Assembly: GCA_008828725.1 (NCBI GenBank) | Contig: MEHQ01001088.1 | Span: 1-64,000 of the forward strand | Length of the DNA stretch: 64,000 nucleotides | DNA from: Saccharina japonica | Taxonomy: Eukaryota; Sar; Phaeophyceae; Laminariales; Laminariaceae | Reading direction: 5' to 3' | In this document: positions 1 to 11,700 of the stretch, one piece after another | Layout of the letters: every line of letters starts with the position of its first letter | How positions within the stretch are numbered: the stretch's first letter is position 1 | Made by a program: the position numbers and the translations under genes | Notes under the pieces: model-generated | The model's database searches: none | What the model saw: only the letters and a program-made list of their open reading frames with translations | Told to the model about the DNA's origin: nothing

Positions 1-72
1 TTTGGGTTAAGGAGCCCGATCGTTCAGAAAACGATTCATCCGAAAAATGCTACCTCTACCGTAGCACGCGTC
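1..72 (+). mobile_element. MITE family M1, 3' end only (cut by window edge)
   Basis: The right end of the commonest short element in the window, finishing in the terminal repeat CTACCTCTACCGTAGCACGC. M1 units are about 245 bp, begin GACGCATGCTACGATAGAGG and end in a near-inverted copy. Flanking duplications are clear only in the copy at 39385 (GAAA on both sides). Confidence 0.75.
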
Positions 73-1439
73 TTCCACCGGTACGTATAAAATATAGTAA
101 AATGAAAACAACGTACTCGTACACAGAGCAAGAAGACTAAGAACGAAAGGAAAATATAGGCAACCGAAGCACACCAAACACACCTTCCAAACAATCCGAG
201 GCAGGTTTGTACCAGTAGTACAGACAGATTCTACCAGCTTTTAATAGTCGGTCTGGTACCTTACCTTGTCACCTTGTCTGCCGTCTCTCCTTCCTGCTTT
301 CGTCAGCCGTGGTTCCCCTACGAACCGTCCGCCCCCTCCCCGTTCCCTTGGGCGCCACCCATACAACGGATGCGCGGCGCTTCCTTCGTACTCAATTCCG
401 TTTCGTCTTCGTGCTACACACGAAAGACAGAAAAGAGAGTAGGGAATACAAAAAAAAAATCAATATTTACGTACGTATGTAGCTAAACAGTTCAAGAAAA
501 CCTTAGAAAATACGGAAGGAGCAAGAAAAAACGAAAAAAACAAGGGCAAAATCCAAACGACCCACGGCAAAATAAAACAAAATACCGCGAGGGGTTGTAG
601 CATCGCTGCTGTCGTGCGCTCCTGGAGGAGATGCCACAGGCAATAAATACAGCAGGACATCAATCGAATAAACAAAAAAATGAAACCGTATACCTGACCA
701 GGTACCAGGTAATGTCATATCGTGTCCTTCGAAGGTGAAAACTATTTAATGACTTGAATTAGTATGAATTAATGAATTAATAATTAACAAAAATGGCGTT
801 GTATCGTAGGCTTTGGAGAATGTACGAAACGGGAGCCGGGTGTCGCAGGAAATATAATGATTTCTTCCCGCAGGAAAATACTGTGTTGATTTGGAGGGGC
901 TGCGGAAAGTTTGGTCTATACTCTGCTAGCAAAGATGAGTTTCGACGAAACCCTCGAGCTCACTGATGTTTTTTTTATAAATCAATACCAGGTACATGAT
1001 ATGCAGGAACGACGACGAAATTCGAGCCAGTGCCTGAAGTGGCGAAGCGTTTGACCACGATTAAAATATATATATGTATGTATACAAGGTTTTTGCGCCT
1101 GACGGTGCACCGCTTAAATGAAAGCGATCCAAAGACCATTTGGCAAAAAAAGGGGGGATTGTCGGATTGATACGAGAAGCGTTGGTTTTGAAAAAATGAA
1201 GCAATTCATGTCATACCCTGCTGGTAGCGTGTATGAAAGAAAGTAAGAACAGTTCGTGCGACGCGAGCTTTTGCTGTGGCAATGGGTGATGGGTAACACG
1301 GTCCTTATCATCTAGAATCATCATCCAACGTCCAACGTACTGCTGTCCACAGCCCACAGCAGTACTAACCCATACTCATCATCCAACGCAGTCGAACGTA
1401 CTGCTGCCCACATCTACTGTACTGTAGTATTAATACTAC
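73..1439. other. No gene seen; AT-rich non-coding DNA
   Basis: Open frames here are short and overlap in several phases without splice-site support or a recognisable protein. The stretch holds A-rich runs, two TACCAGGTA motifs (703, 986) and two copies of a short ATCATCCAACG sequence near 1320-1390. Confidence 0.5.
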
Positions 1440-1717
1440 TGCTGTAGATTTTTATTCTCAAATGACACCGACTGACTGTCGAGAGCGCATATTATAGCGT
1501 GGGTAAGCAAACATTCGACGAAAGTTGACGAGGGAAGAAAGTGCTGAAATCTTCTCGCGATAAAAACCAAGGCAAGAACCGTAGTGGGGGAGGAGGGAGA
1601 GAAGCCTACTTTGTGACCCCGGATCTGAGTTACGACTAGGGTAGGGAGGGAGAAAGACGGAAGTGCGAAGATAATGAATGGGATGGAACAAATAAAATAA
1701 AATAAAAATAAAAAAGT
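1440..1717 (+). mobile_element. tRNA-derived SINE, body and tail (head lost)
   Basis: Matches the full SINE at 54573-54926 across its body: GAGAGCGC, then CTTCTCGCGATAAAAA near 1550, CGTAGTGGGGGAGGAGG near 1580, CCCCGGATCTGAGTTACGAC near 1617 and a terminal GAATGGGATGGAA followed by an A-rich tail (AAATAAAATAAAATAAAAAT). The tRNA-like head is absent. Confidence 0.75.
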
Positions 1718-2064
1718 GCGAATACGACCCCAAGGTGCGTGTTTTTGGAGAAACAAATCGACCCGATATGAGCCGCAGCAGTTAATACCCCTGTAACTGC
1801 AGACCCTGAGTAAAAGCCCCGTCGAAATTTACTGGTAGAAAAAACACGAAGAGGCCGCCGGCGGCCCACCTCTGACTTTAAATTCATTTCAAATATATTA
1901 CAAATTAATGTGTTTACGGTGTGTATGTGTTCAAGTGCTATGCTCCTACTTGGGGTCTGCCAAATGGGAAGGGTCGAGACTGCGTGGTCGAAGCATCAAA
2001 CTAGAACAGGGTGCCGGGCACATGGAAATTGAAGCACGTGTCCTTGCTGCAATAGAACCGACGC
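1718..2064. other. No feature recognised
   Basis: Ordinary non-coding sequence between a SINE and a family R repeat. Short open frames on both strands have no support. Confidence 0.4.
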
Positions 2065-2190
2065 CAGTCGACGAGGGAAGGAAGGGCTGCAACATTCTCG
2101 TGATGGAATGCTTGGCACGGACACTGGGTGTGCTGGATGTCGACGGGTAGAAATAAATGGTTTAGTGTGAAGAATACAAACACACGTACA
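2065..2190 (-). repeat. Dispersed repeat family R, one arm
   Basis: Contains the inverse of the family R core (CTACCCGTCGACATCCAGCA) and the TTCACATTAAAC end in diverged form. The same unit recurs at 37195, 48330, 48470, 49700-50335, 50510, 51300, 52545, 52925, 53716 and 61735. Confidence 0.6.
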
Positions 2191-2722
2191 CGCGTACATA
2201 CTAATAGTCGAGCCCGCTGGGACAGTCTTGCTAGACTGCTGTTGACTGTGGACCACGCTCACTGGTCACTACGTCGTACTTCTTGTACAGAGTAGTTATC
2301 GGTAGTTGTCCCTCCATAGCTGTATAGTGCCGGTATGCGCCGGCCAACAATACCGGCACTACTCTGTAGCGGCAACCGGCACTACTACTCCTCACACTAT
2401 ACCACACTGGTGAATCCCATGTGTACCATGCGATTCCACAGACAAAGAGCGGGCAACCGGCACTTCTCAAGCTTCACTCGTATAGAGAAAACATCTAGTG
2501 CTGTAGTACAGTAGCATAGTCTTAACAGGTTTTTACCTCTTTGTAGCTACAGCAGTGATACCAAGGTAATACAGCAGTAGTTTTGTGTCAAGACGGTAAA
2601 ATGCTTTTTCTCGCCCAAAATGCTAAGTTCTACAGTACCCTTCGAATGCCATGGACCGTCCTATTAATAGGCGGTCGCCGCCGAGAAGCGAACCAAGGCC
2701 AATACCTTTGCACAATGCAGTC
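2191..2722. other. No gene seen
   Basis: Non-coding. It has several CCGGCACTACT repeats near 2340-2470, a TACAGCAGTA motif at 2568 and one CTATTAATAG at 2660. No coding or RNA gene is supported. Confidence 0.4.
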
Positions 2723-2880
2723 GGTTGTCCCGATGGTCTATTAATAGTGGTATCCTCGAATGCTTCTCAGATTTGGTTTACAGGGTTCGAACCTCACGTG
2801 GGTCGGACTTTTGAGTTTATTTGCAAAAATAAATGAAAAAACGGACTCAACTGCTGAGAGCGCCTATTAGTAGTAGCGTG
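2723..2880 (+). mobile_element. tRNA-derived SINE head with a 6-bp insertion in box A; 3' truncated
   Basis: GGTTGTCCCGATGGTC begins a tRNA-like head, GGGTTCGAACC is box B, and GTGGGTCGGACTTTTGAG continues into the SINE body up to GAGAGCGC. Compared with the copies at 40867 and 54926 (TGGTCTAGTGG, TGGTCTAGAGG), box A here reads TGGTCTATTAATAGTGG: TTAATA has been added after a TA. The element then stops at a short tandem array. Confidence 0.75.
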
Positions 2881-2882
2881 AG

Positions 2883-3065
2883 TCATGCCGTCACACGATC
2901 CAGTGACCCATATGCCGTCACAGCACGCAGTGGGCCATGCCGGTACATGCTTCAGTTTGGCCATGCCGTCACACAACAATTCTGGAACCCATGCTGGCAC
3001 ATCAAATTCAGTGAACCATCCCGCGTAACATCCGTAAGATGATACACATATTCAGTGAGCCATTT
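2883..3065 (+). repeat. Degenerate tandem repeat, unit about 37 bp
   Basis: CATGCCGTCACA recurs with CAGTG..CCAT spacing about five times. Later units are diverged. No coding meaning is evident. Confidence 0.55.
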
Positions 3066-3631
3066 GCCATTTGATATATATGCGGAAAATATAATTCAGC
3101 ACGTACTAACTGCTCCACAAACTTCCTCATATGCGCCATTTTCTATGCAGGCTGTGGATCAAGAGATAATCCGTGGGCAATGGTGGAAGGACTACCTCTC
3201 CTCGGAAGAATCTCCTGTTGCCTGGTTTCAGCCGTGGTGAGAGTACATATATACGAAAGAGCAATGCCTTCTAGGGGTGGTGCCTTACATACTTCATGAG
3301 CGTTTCCCTGTTTTCTGAGCTCTTAACACAAGGAGTTCAACATCACATGACCCCGAGTAACGCTTTTGTTCGCTCAAAACGGACCACGATTTCTATGTCC
3401 TAGCCCTTGCCTAGCCCTTAAACAATTCAGTATATGTAAAAAAGGGTTATGCTCACTTGAGGAGCTCAACCGGTCGGACAATATTGTCTCCAGCATGCAA
3501 AAAGTGCAACATCCCTAGCGTGGGACGAGTCCTAGGCATCGTAAAGCGCGTTGAGGTTTCACAGGGTTGCGTGGAACCGTTTTTCAGCCCTTGATGTGTC
3601 CAGAACGAGGGGAAGGTGGCCAATACCGAAA
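3066..3631. other. No gene seen; MITE-like debris
   Basis: Contains fragments such as GGGGTGGTGCCTTACAT near 3275 that recur near 21645, so this is probably remains of an M1-related element. No coding support. Confidence 0.4.
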
Positions 3632-3889
3632 GACGCATGCTACGATAGAGGTGCACCATGTTTTTTTCTGAGTTCCTCACTTAAGGACCGTCATATATAC
3701 CTCACCGAAAAAACAGATTTTGGGGGAAAAGAAAAGTGCTGTCGGGTGCGAAATGTCATGACCGAAGCATACTCTGAAACATTATTCGTCACAAAAATGA
3801 AAGTCCGACGAATTTGGGTTAAGGAGCCCGATCGTTCCGAAAACGATCCAGCCAGAAAAAGGTACAGTACTTCTACCGTAGCACGCGTC
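3632..3889 (+). mobile_element. MITE family M1, full copy
   Basis: Runs from GACGCATGCTACGATAGAGG to GTAGCACGCGTC. The internal landmarks GAAACATTATTCGTCACA and GGGTTAAGGAGCCCGATCG match the other copies. It pairs with an inverted copy 100 bp downstream. Confidence 0.85.
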
Positions 3890-3990
3890 CCAAACAAAGG
3901 GGTTTGTCGGAAAGATGTGGTCGAGAGCCGCCTTGCCGACAATACTACGCTCTTCGACTTTAGCAAGCACCCCTTGCCGGTTTTGAAGAG

Positions 3991-4237
3991 ATGCGTGCGA
4001 CGGTAGAGGTAGCACGTTTTGGTTGAATCGTTTTCTGAACGATCGGGCTCCTTAACCCAAATTCGTCGGACTTTTATTTTTGTGACGAATAATGTTTCAG
4101 AGTATACTTCGGTCATGACATTTCGCACCCGACAGCACTTTTCTTTTCCCCCAAAATCTGTTTTTCGGCCAGGTATGACGCTCCTTAAGTGAGGAGCTCA
4201 GAAAAAAACATGGTGCACCTCTATCGTAGCATGCGTC
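3991..4237 (-). mobile_element. MITE family M1, full inverted copy
   Basis: Mirror image of the copy at 3632. The outer ends are intact (ATGCGTGC on the left, GCATGCGTC on the right). With 3632-3889 it makes a roughly 250-bp-arm inverted repeat around a 100-bp spacer. Confidence 0.85.
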
Positions 4238-4550
4238 AAGAGAGAGAAAACGAGCGCCCTGGAAATACGATCGCACCCCGGTGCGAACTCAACGTTGTTT
4301 TCTCTACGGCATGGAGGCAATGGTATCAAGTCCGCGTGATCCCTTTTCCGCGGGTCGCGGGTTGAAAAAAATAGGCATGTACGTCGAACACATCTGGTGT
4401 GTAATATTTATAGTGCAATGCAGTATAAATAAAAGCCACTACGAACATGGTGTAGCGGGGCATGGCACAGGCGGCCGGGACCCCAGCCTTTTACACAATG
4501 TGGGCGACGCACGCTTCGGTGGGGAGGTGCACCACTTTTCGTTTTTCGTT

Positions 4551-4771
4551 GACGCGTGCTACGGTAGAGTTGGCACGTTTTGGCTGAATCGTGTTCTGAA
4601 CGATCGTACTCCTTAACCCAAATTCGTCGTTTTTTCATTTTTGTGACGAATAATGTTTCAGAGTATACTTCAGTCATGAGATTTCTCATCCGGCAGCACT
4701 TTTATTTTCCTCCAATATATTTTTTTCGGTGGGGTATGACGCTCCTTAAGTGAGGAGCTCAGAAAAAACAT
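4551..4771 (-). mobile_element. MITE family M1, truncated copy
   Basis: Starts at GACGCGTGCTACGGTAGAG and follows the M1 sequence to AAAACATGGT, where it switches into a second M1 variant. This suggests recombination or insertion between two copies. Confidence 0.75.
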
Positions 4772-4773
4772 GG

Positions 4774-5112
4774 TCTGGTCACTTGAAGAGCTCTGTACCT
4801 TTCACCGAAAATCTGACTTTGGAGGAAAATAAAAGGGCTATTATATATATAGTATAGATACCCGATTTTTGAGCATTCCTATGGCCCCGAGGTATGTAAC
4901 AGAAAAAAATGCATCACATGAATGAAGTTCCGACAATTTTTGATCAAGGGTTGCATCACAACAATGAAATTCCGGCATTTTGTTTTGTAAAGGGTTTTTT
5001 GCACCACAAGAATGAAATCCCGATAACTTTGAGGTTAAGGACCCCCCCCCCGCCCCCGTCATCCCGAAAACGCCTCAGCCAAAAAACGGTGCAGTACCTC
5101 TACCGCAGCACG
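4774..5112 (+). mobile_element. MITE family M1, long variant
   Basis: Begins in the variant left part (CTGGTCACTTGAAGAGCTC) and ends CTCTACCGCAGCACGCGTC. Its middle contains three diverged copies of a CACAANAATGAAATTCCGA unit (near 4910, 4955, 5000) and a C-rich run at 5041. Confidence 0.7.
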
Positions 5113-5227
5113 CGTCTCCATCCTTAACACAGTGTTGGCGGCATGGGCAATATGGGCGTGACAAAACCTTTCTGTGGAGACATTTGAATAATGTACGAAG
5201 CACACACCAGTACTGAGTATGTAGCCA

Positions 5228-5350
5228 TGCCGAATTGAGAGCAGGTTTTGTTGACACCTTGTGGGGGGGGTCGCTGCAGTTGGTCCATTAGTCGTGCCGA
5301 GTTGAAAGCAGGTTTTGTTGACACCTTGTGGGGGGTCGCTGCAGTTGTTC
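5228..5350 (+). repeat. Two-copy tandem repeat, about 64 bp
   Basis: GCAGGTTTTGTTGACACCTT with GTCGCTGCAGTTG appears twice in direct order, with few differences. Confidence 0.75.
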
Positions 5351-5564
5351 AAAATCTCCCCACAACAAAATGTAAGGATATTACTACTACCGTACTTGCG
5401 AACCAGATAAGGATTACGTAAAAGTAGGAATCCCTTGAAAACCGAAACTGCCCAAGAAACATACCAGGCACCCACGCATTGTGTCATACTACACTACTGC
5501 TGTATGTCAGTGTTGTCACACCTCTCAATGGTGTCGGTGGTGACGCCCCTCCCTCCCCTGACAG

Positions 5565-5736
5565 GAACCGGCCAATGCAGGCCAAGATTGACGAGCTGGT
5601 GCTGATCGCGGAGACGCAGGAAGACGCGACGGACTACTACCGAGTGTTGATGGTCGGAGACAGCACCATGGAGCACCAGTACGGCGCCGTGTGCGCCTAT
5701 CTCGCCGAGAGGGAGGGGCGCCGCTTCGACCCTGAG
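5565..5736 (+). CDS. Hydrolase exon 1 (first visible), GDS block
   Basis: The acceptor is a C/T-rich tract ending CCCCTGACAG; the donor is GAG followed by GTATTT. The exon begins with one base completing a codon and ends in phase 0. It encodes M-V-G-D-S-T-M-E-H-Q, the SGNH nucleophile block, about 30 codons into the exon. If an upstream exon does not exist, translation could start at the ATG at 5575. Confidence 0.7.
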
Positions 5737-8700
5737 GTATTTATTTCGGTCGACAAGCGGGTTCAATTGGGTTTCCATTGATAAGAGGGCTTCATTCACA
5801 CCTCGGGCTGATAATCGATTTCCCATTTGAGACGCATGCTACGGTAGTATATAGAGGTGCAGCAAGTTTTGTTCCTGAGGGTGGTCACTTGAGGTGCTCT
5901 ATTCCTCACACCCTCCCCCCAAAAAAAAAAGATTTTGCAAGGAAAACAAAACTGCCTACCCGGTGGAGAACCCTACATGACCTACGAGTATAAGTAAACG
6001 ATGGAACGTATTTCTCAACGCAAGAATGAAGGACCGGACGATTTTAGGTTTACCCCTTTCAGAACAGAAAAAAAAACAAACTTTTCCTACACTAATTCCA
6101 AGGATTTTGTCCCCCAAAACGTGGGACCCCTTAAGAACTGGTCCCACGTTTTTGGGGACAAACCACTTGGAATTAGTGTAGTATTTGTTTTTTTGGTTCT
6201 GTATGGGTTAAGGGGTTAAGGAGCCCGATGGTCATTCAGAAACAAAATCAGCCAATTTTTTTTTTTTCCATTATTATTATCTTTGCCATCCGACAATGTG
6301 CAGCATGATCTTCACCGTTGATCACTCATAAAATTCCCAAAAGGCAGAAAACCACGGAAACCAAGGAAACCTATGGGTACAGTCTAACACCCTTCTATGT
6401 CTGCTTCCCGCCAAGATTTATCCACAATACTCCATTTGTTGTCCTTGCTGTTATCTCTATCGTAGCGCACGTCTTGATGACCCCTCTCTACCGTAGCAGA
6501 CGCATGCTGCGGTAGAGGTGCACCTGCATACAGTACCTTTTTCTGAGGCTCCTCACTCGAGGAGCTCCATTCCTCTATACCTGCAGTAGTCTAAACACTG
6601 ATTTTGGAGGGACACAGACGTGCTATCATACTCGATGGACAATACCATGGCCTAAGCATACGATGAACAAGATTCCAACTCAAGAATGAAAATCCGACGA
6701 GTTTGGATTAAGGGCCCGTTTTAACGAAGAAGAAAAAAAATCAATTTGGAAAAAATATATATTCAAATCCGCTTTTCATTGGTCAACACACGCACCAGCA
6801 CCAAAGATTAGGATCTTGAGGCATAATATTCGGTGCTGGTGCGTGTGTTGACCAATGACAAGCGAATTTGAATTTTATTTTTTCCAAATTGAATTTATTT
6901 TATACTCGTTAATTCGGGCCCTAAGGAGCCCCGGCATTCAGAAAAAAAAAAAACAGCCAAAATGTCATACAGAGCACCTCTTTCGTAGCACGCGTCAGCA
7001 GCAGCCGAAGTGGTTATAATGGAAAGCCAATTCACACAAGGTGGTGTACCTGCTGCTGTTTTTTTGTGCCACGGTATTGTCTCCACTGTCACAGGAGGCT
7101 CAGAACGGCACTCCGGGGTGCTGCATCGACACGGCGGAAGGGGGCGGGCGGGGGCTGTGCTTCGACTACACGTGGTTTCGTTTCCTCGACCCCAAGACCG
7201 CAGCGAGTCAAGAGGTGGACGCTTACTACTTCGGGAGCGGGCTCCACTTGCTTCACATGGCGCCCTCGGGACCTCTGGAACCTATACGCGTTCAAGAGTG
7301 AGTAAAAACGGACACATACAGTAGTTCTCTAAATTGGTCGGTAAATTAATAAGCAGGGTTTCTATTGGTCGGTAGATTGAGAAGAAGGGTTTCTATTGGT
7401 TGATAGATCAAACAGCAAGGGTTTTTATTGGCCAGTAGACGAAGAGCATGCATGATATATGGTCGTCGATGTAATACGAGGAGGGTTTTCATTGGTCGGC
7501 AGGTCAAGAGAAAGGGTTTATATTGATCCGTAGGTCAAGAGCAGGGTTTCAATTGGTCGGTAGATTTAGAGTAGAGTTTCCATTGGTCAACGTTTCGAAC
7601 AAGGCTGTTTATGGCAAGGGCGGTCATTTTCAGGTTAACCCCGGTTCTATCGCTCGACTTGAAGAATGCCTTCACGCCTTTTTCCGATGAGAGGGTTGCC
7701 TTACATGAGCTCTTTCGAGCCTCAGTGCAGCCTTGATGGTAATTTTCACGGGCAGAACCAACGCCGTTTGACTGGAACTCCCAGATTTCAAGGGACAGGG
7801 TAGAGGCTCCTATTGGCCACCGTACCAGTTTTGGGGCTGCGTCTTCAGCGCTCCCCTGTTTAGTTAGGGCCTCTCCTACCTCCTATCTCGTCAATATACC
7901 TTGGAAGCGCTGGCGTGCCAGAAAAGGGGCGTTCACATCCGAAATAATGAAGAACACCAAGCGAAACTTAAAACAGACAAATATGCCGTGGCTACGTACG
8001 CACTTCGAGGCGACTTCTTCCTGCTGCCAACGGCATTCCGCTCGCTAGATTTATACGCTAACACATGAAGACACGGTTAACATTGTAAAACACCGGTGTA
8101 TTACTTGCATGCCAGATGGCTCCACTACGAGACCCTCCTGGCTGGGACGGTCGAGGCCCTCCGAGAAACCAATCCGGACGTCAGGTGAGCCCTCCAGCGC
8201 CCATAATGTTGGTCCAGCACTCAACCCATTCAGAACTGAAAACAATATCCCATACTAATTCCGAGTAGTTTGTCCCCCAACAGCATGGGACCAGTTGTAA
8301 AGGGGCTCAATCCTTGACGCAGGCTACGGTAGAGATGCACCTGCGTACAGTACATTTCCTGAGGTCTACACTAATAGTAAGTAAAAAAAACTGTTTTTTG
8401 AGGTAAACGAAAGTGTGCTACGTACTGTAGGTATACAAACGACAAAAACAATTGCAACACGAAAACGAAATTCCGACGGTTTTGGAATAAGGAGCTCCCC
8501 CCCCTCCCCCTCCCCCAGTATATGATACATCTATAGGTTGGGTTGGCGTCGGTTGGCAACGACGCTGTAAAACACGCCTCACACTGCGTGAGCTAGACAA
8601 CCAGGGTACCGTTTGTTTTTTCTAGTCCTTTTGTTTTTGGCGGTCACCAAAGCTGGCGGTCTTGTTAGATCATTTGTGCGGGGTGGAGAACCTTTGCTCC

Positions 8701-11700
8701 GCACAAGGGGAATGATCGTATCACATAGTGTGTATATGGTAAGGCACCCGCGAGGCAGTTACATAGTGCTCCCATTGCTGTCTCAGGGAGTGGCCACACC
8801 AGAAATTAAATTAACTCATTGAAGCTGTCATCCATATGCAAGTCTGCCTCAGAAGCGGTTCTTAGCAGGATGCAGCTCACCCTCCATTCGACTCGCCCAA
8901 TACGTCACGGCGCCTCGCGCTTGGTGCAAGCAATGTCTGCCTGGTTGGTGAAAAGCCAACGTGTTCCGTCCCAGCATTGTAGGGATGCGAGGGCCATTGG
9001 TTATACGACTACGGCCGTGCACGACATGAGTACCCCCCCCCCCCCCCCCCGCCGTCAAATCCAGACACCATGTCAGCCAAAACGTGGTACCTCTATATTG
9101 TTATGTTCGTCTCGTACACATGAAACCCTTAATCCCTTTTTCGGGTGAGAGGCAAGCTACCCTCCGCTCAATGGGAAACCGAAAGGGTTTATCGATCGCC
9201 AGAAGCTCCAGCCATAACCCCCACCCCCCCATACGCCTACGGCCATGCATGAAAATTAGGTAACCCCCCCCCCCCGCACACACACACTGCATCTCGAAAG
9301 GGATGCGTGGTCAATAATCAAATGACTAAGGCAAGCAACAAACGAGTACCCCCCCCCCCCCCCCCCCCCACACACACACAAACACACAAGTGTGCGGCAA
9401 CACTCAAGAGAAGCACGACTCTTACCCATATTCGCTTTTATACGTGTCGTGTGTTTGATTTTTGGATGCTCTCCCAGGATCGCGTTCATGACTAACCATG
9501 TCGTCGCCGACCAGCTGTACACCCGCGACTTTGCTATCATTCGGGACGCCTACCGAGTGGGCGAGGGAAACAGCACCATCCGGGCTGAGTGCGATAACCA
9601 GGTAACTTGATTTGGTGTGGAGCGCAAGTACCAATGCTATTGGGAGGGTGCGGGGGGGGTTGTACTCATGTGGTCACGGCCGTTGTCGTATGACCGTCGG
9701 GGGGGGAGGGGAGTAAATGTGGTGCATGGCCGTAGTCGTATGACCATAGACACCCGCATCCCTACAACGCCGGGGCGGAGCACGCTGGGTTTTCACCAAC
9801 TAGGAAGGCATTGCTTGCATTACTGGAGGGAGGGGGGGGGCGGGGCGAAATGGTGCAATCCCCGCGCGGGGTGTGATAGGCAGGTGCTGTCGGTTTCGTG
9901 TAGGTAATAAAAGTACCAACCTATTCGTGGGGAAGTGAAACCCTACAATCTGCGCGGATTGCGGTAGAAAGGTACGGTGAGTGAAAATGTCCCCCCCTCT
10001 AAGATTAAAGCACTGTCTCCAAACATGAGGACCGTTTGAATACTACTAATATTATTTATTCCCACCGTTCCATATACGTAGGTACATAGTTGTACACCGG
10101 AGTAGGACACAGCCAAGTTGAACACAGCCATGTTCTAGGCAGTGCTTTGTTCCGGGTAGAATTCAAGCACCCGTAGAGAGATAGTTTCGTTGGTTTAAAT
10201 TGATCTGCCTCTATAGCTGTAACAAAATATTCTCGGACGCTTGGCTTGAGTCAGAGGGCGCCCCTGGCCGATGATACGTGGTCGAGTTATTTCTGACAAG
10301 AGCTATGTAGACCGCCGAAGGTACACAGGCCACGTATCTTTGCTGCGAACCCTCGAGCCCGCTCCACATTTGACAGATGATGGATTGATTGCCACACAAG
10401 TGATCTAGATGCTTCAGGCCAGCTATATTCCTGATCTGCATGATATGTATGATCTGCAGGATCCGCATGATCTGCATGATCTGTACGATCTGCATTATCT
10501 ATATTATCTGCATGATGTGCATAATCTGTACGATCTGCATGATCTGTATGATCTGTGTGATCTAGCTCGTGTTTTCTCGTGGGAGCCACGGGTAGTATGT
10601 ACCAGGTATTATACCGTATTGACTCATTTGGCACCCCTGCAATAGAGGTGCACCGTGTTTTCGCCTTATAAGGGTGGTCACTTGAGGAGCTCCGTACCCC
10701 ACCCAAAAAAAACTGATTTTTGGGAGAAAACAAAAGCGCTACTCGACGAACAGTCTCACGGACTAGAACGAGACAACGGAAAATATCGCACCACAAAAAT
10801 GGAATTCCGATGATTTTGGGTGAACCCCTTAAGAACTGGTCCCCGTTTTTGGGGACAAACTACTTGGAATTAGTGTGGCATAATTTTTCCAGTTCTGAAT
10901 GGGTTAAGGAGCCCCGTCGTTCCGGAAAAGGTTCGGCGAAAAAGTGTCACTGGGACTACATCTACCTCCGTAGCACGCGTCGACCGTTTGCGAGCAGCGT
11001 GGGCGCCTCAGCCCCACCCGTAGGATATTGCTACGCCCGTGCCCGTGTACGAATCCTTGGGTTGTAACTCGGACAGCCGATGTGTGTACCCTCAACCCTG
11101 CAGTAGCAGTTTAGCTGTAATCGTCTATTTTGTGTCGTCATTTAAATGCGTCCCTCAAGTCCCCCCAAAAGGAGTAAACGGCCGCCTTCCCCTTTTTTTC
11201 AATGTTCTACATGCTCACCGCTTCCACCTTCGGGTCGATATGCTCGTGTCATCCCGCAACCTCAACTTCGCAGTAGCAGTACTTGCTGTACCCGTCTCTT
11301 TGTTTTTTGTTTGTCATTTGTTTTGTCTCTCAAAGTCCCCCAAGAGGATTAAACGGCCGCCTTCCCCTTCAATTGTTTCCCCATACAAAAACAAAACATT
11401 ATCGACATATATGTACAAAGGTGGAAGCTGCCGCCGTGGGAGATTACGTCCATCAGAAGTACTACGACTGGCGAGGAACGCCGGACGTTGACGAGTACCT
11501 CACGAGAAGGCCCCGTGGGGCATTCACGGTGGAAACGTACTGCGAGGAGGCTCTCATGGACCGCCGCGGCTCCATGCAGCTCAACACGTGAGAAACCCGG
11601 GTGCATACTCGTACTGCTTGGTCTACTTGTGTTCCTTTGGGTCAGCCTGGGGGGTATTGCCCTGCCATGTCCTAAACAATTCCGACTCAATTGTTAATAA

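Noticed and set aside
274-486. Possible first exon of the hydrolase gene
   Set aside because: Proline-rich frame with no signal-peptide pattern and no donor that can be tied in phase to the exon at 5565.
3551-4128. Frames of 151 (+) and 145 (-) codons with a shared sequence
   Set aside because: Both are translations of the inverted M1 MITE pair; the same residues appear in other M1 copies on either strand.
10287-10796. 169-codon - strand frame rich in D-H-T-D and A-D-H
   Set aside because: Produced by the 9-bp GATCTGCAT repeat.
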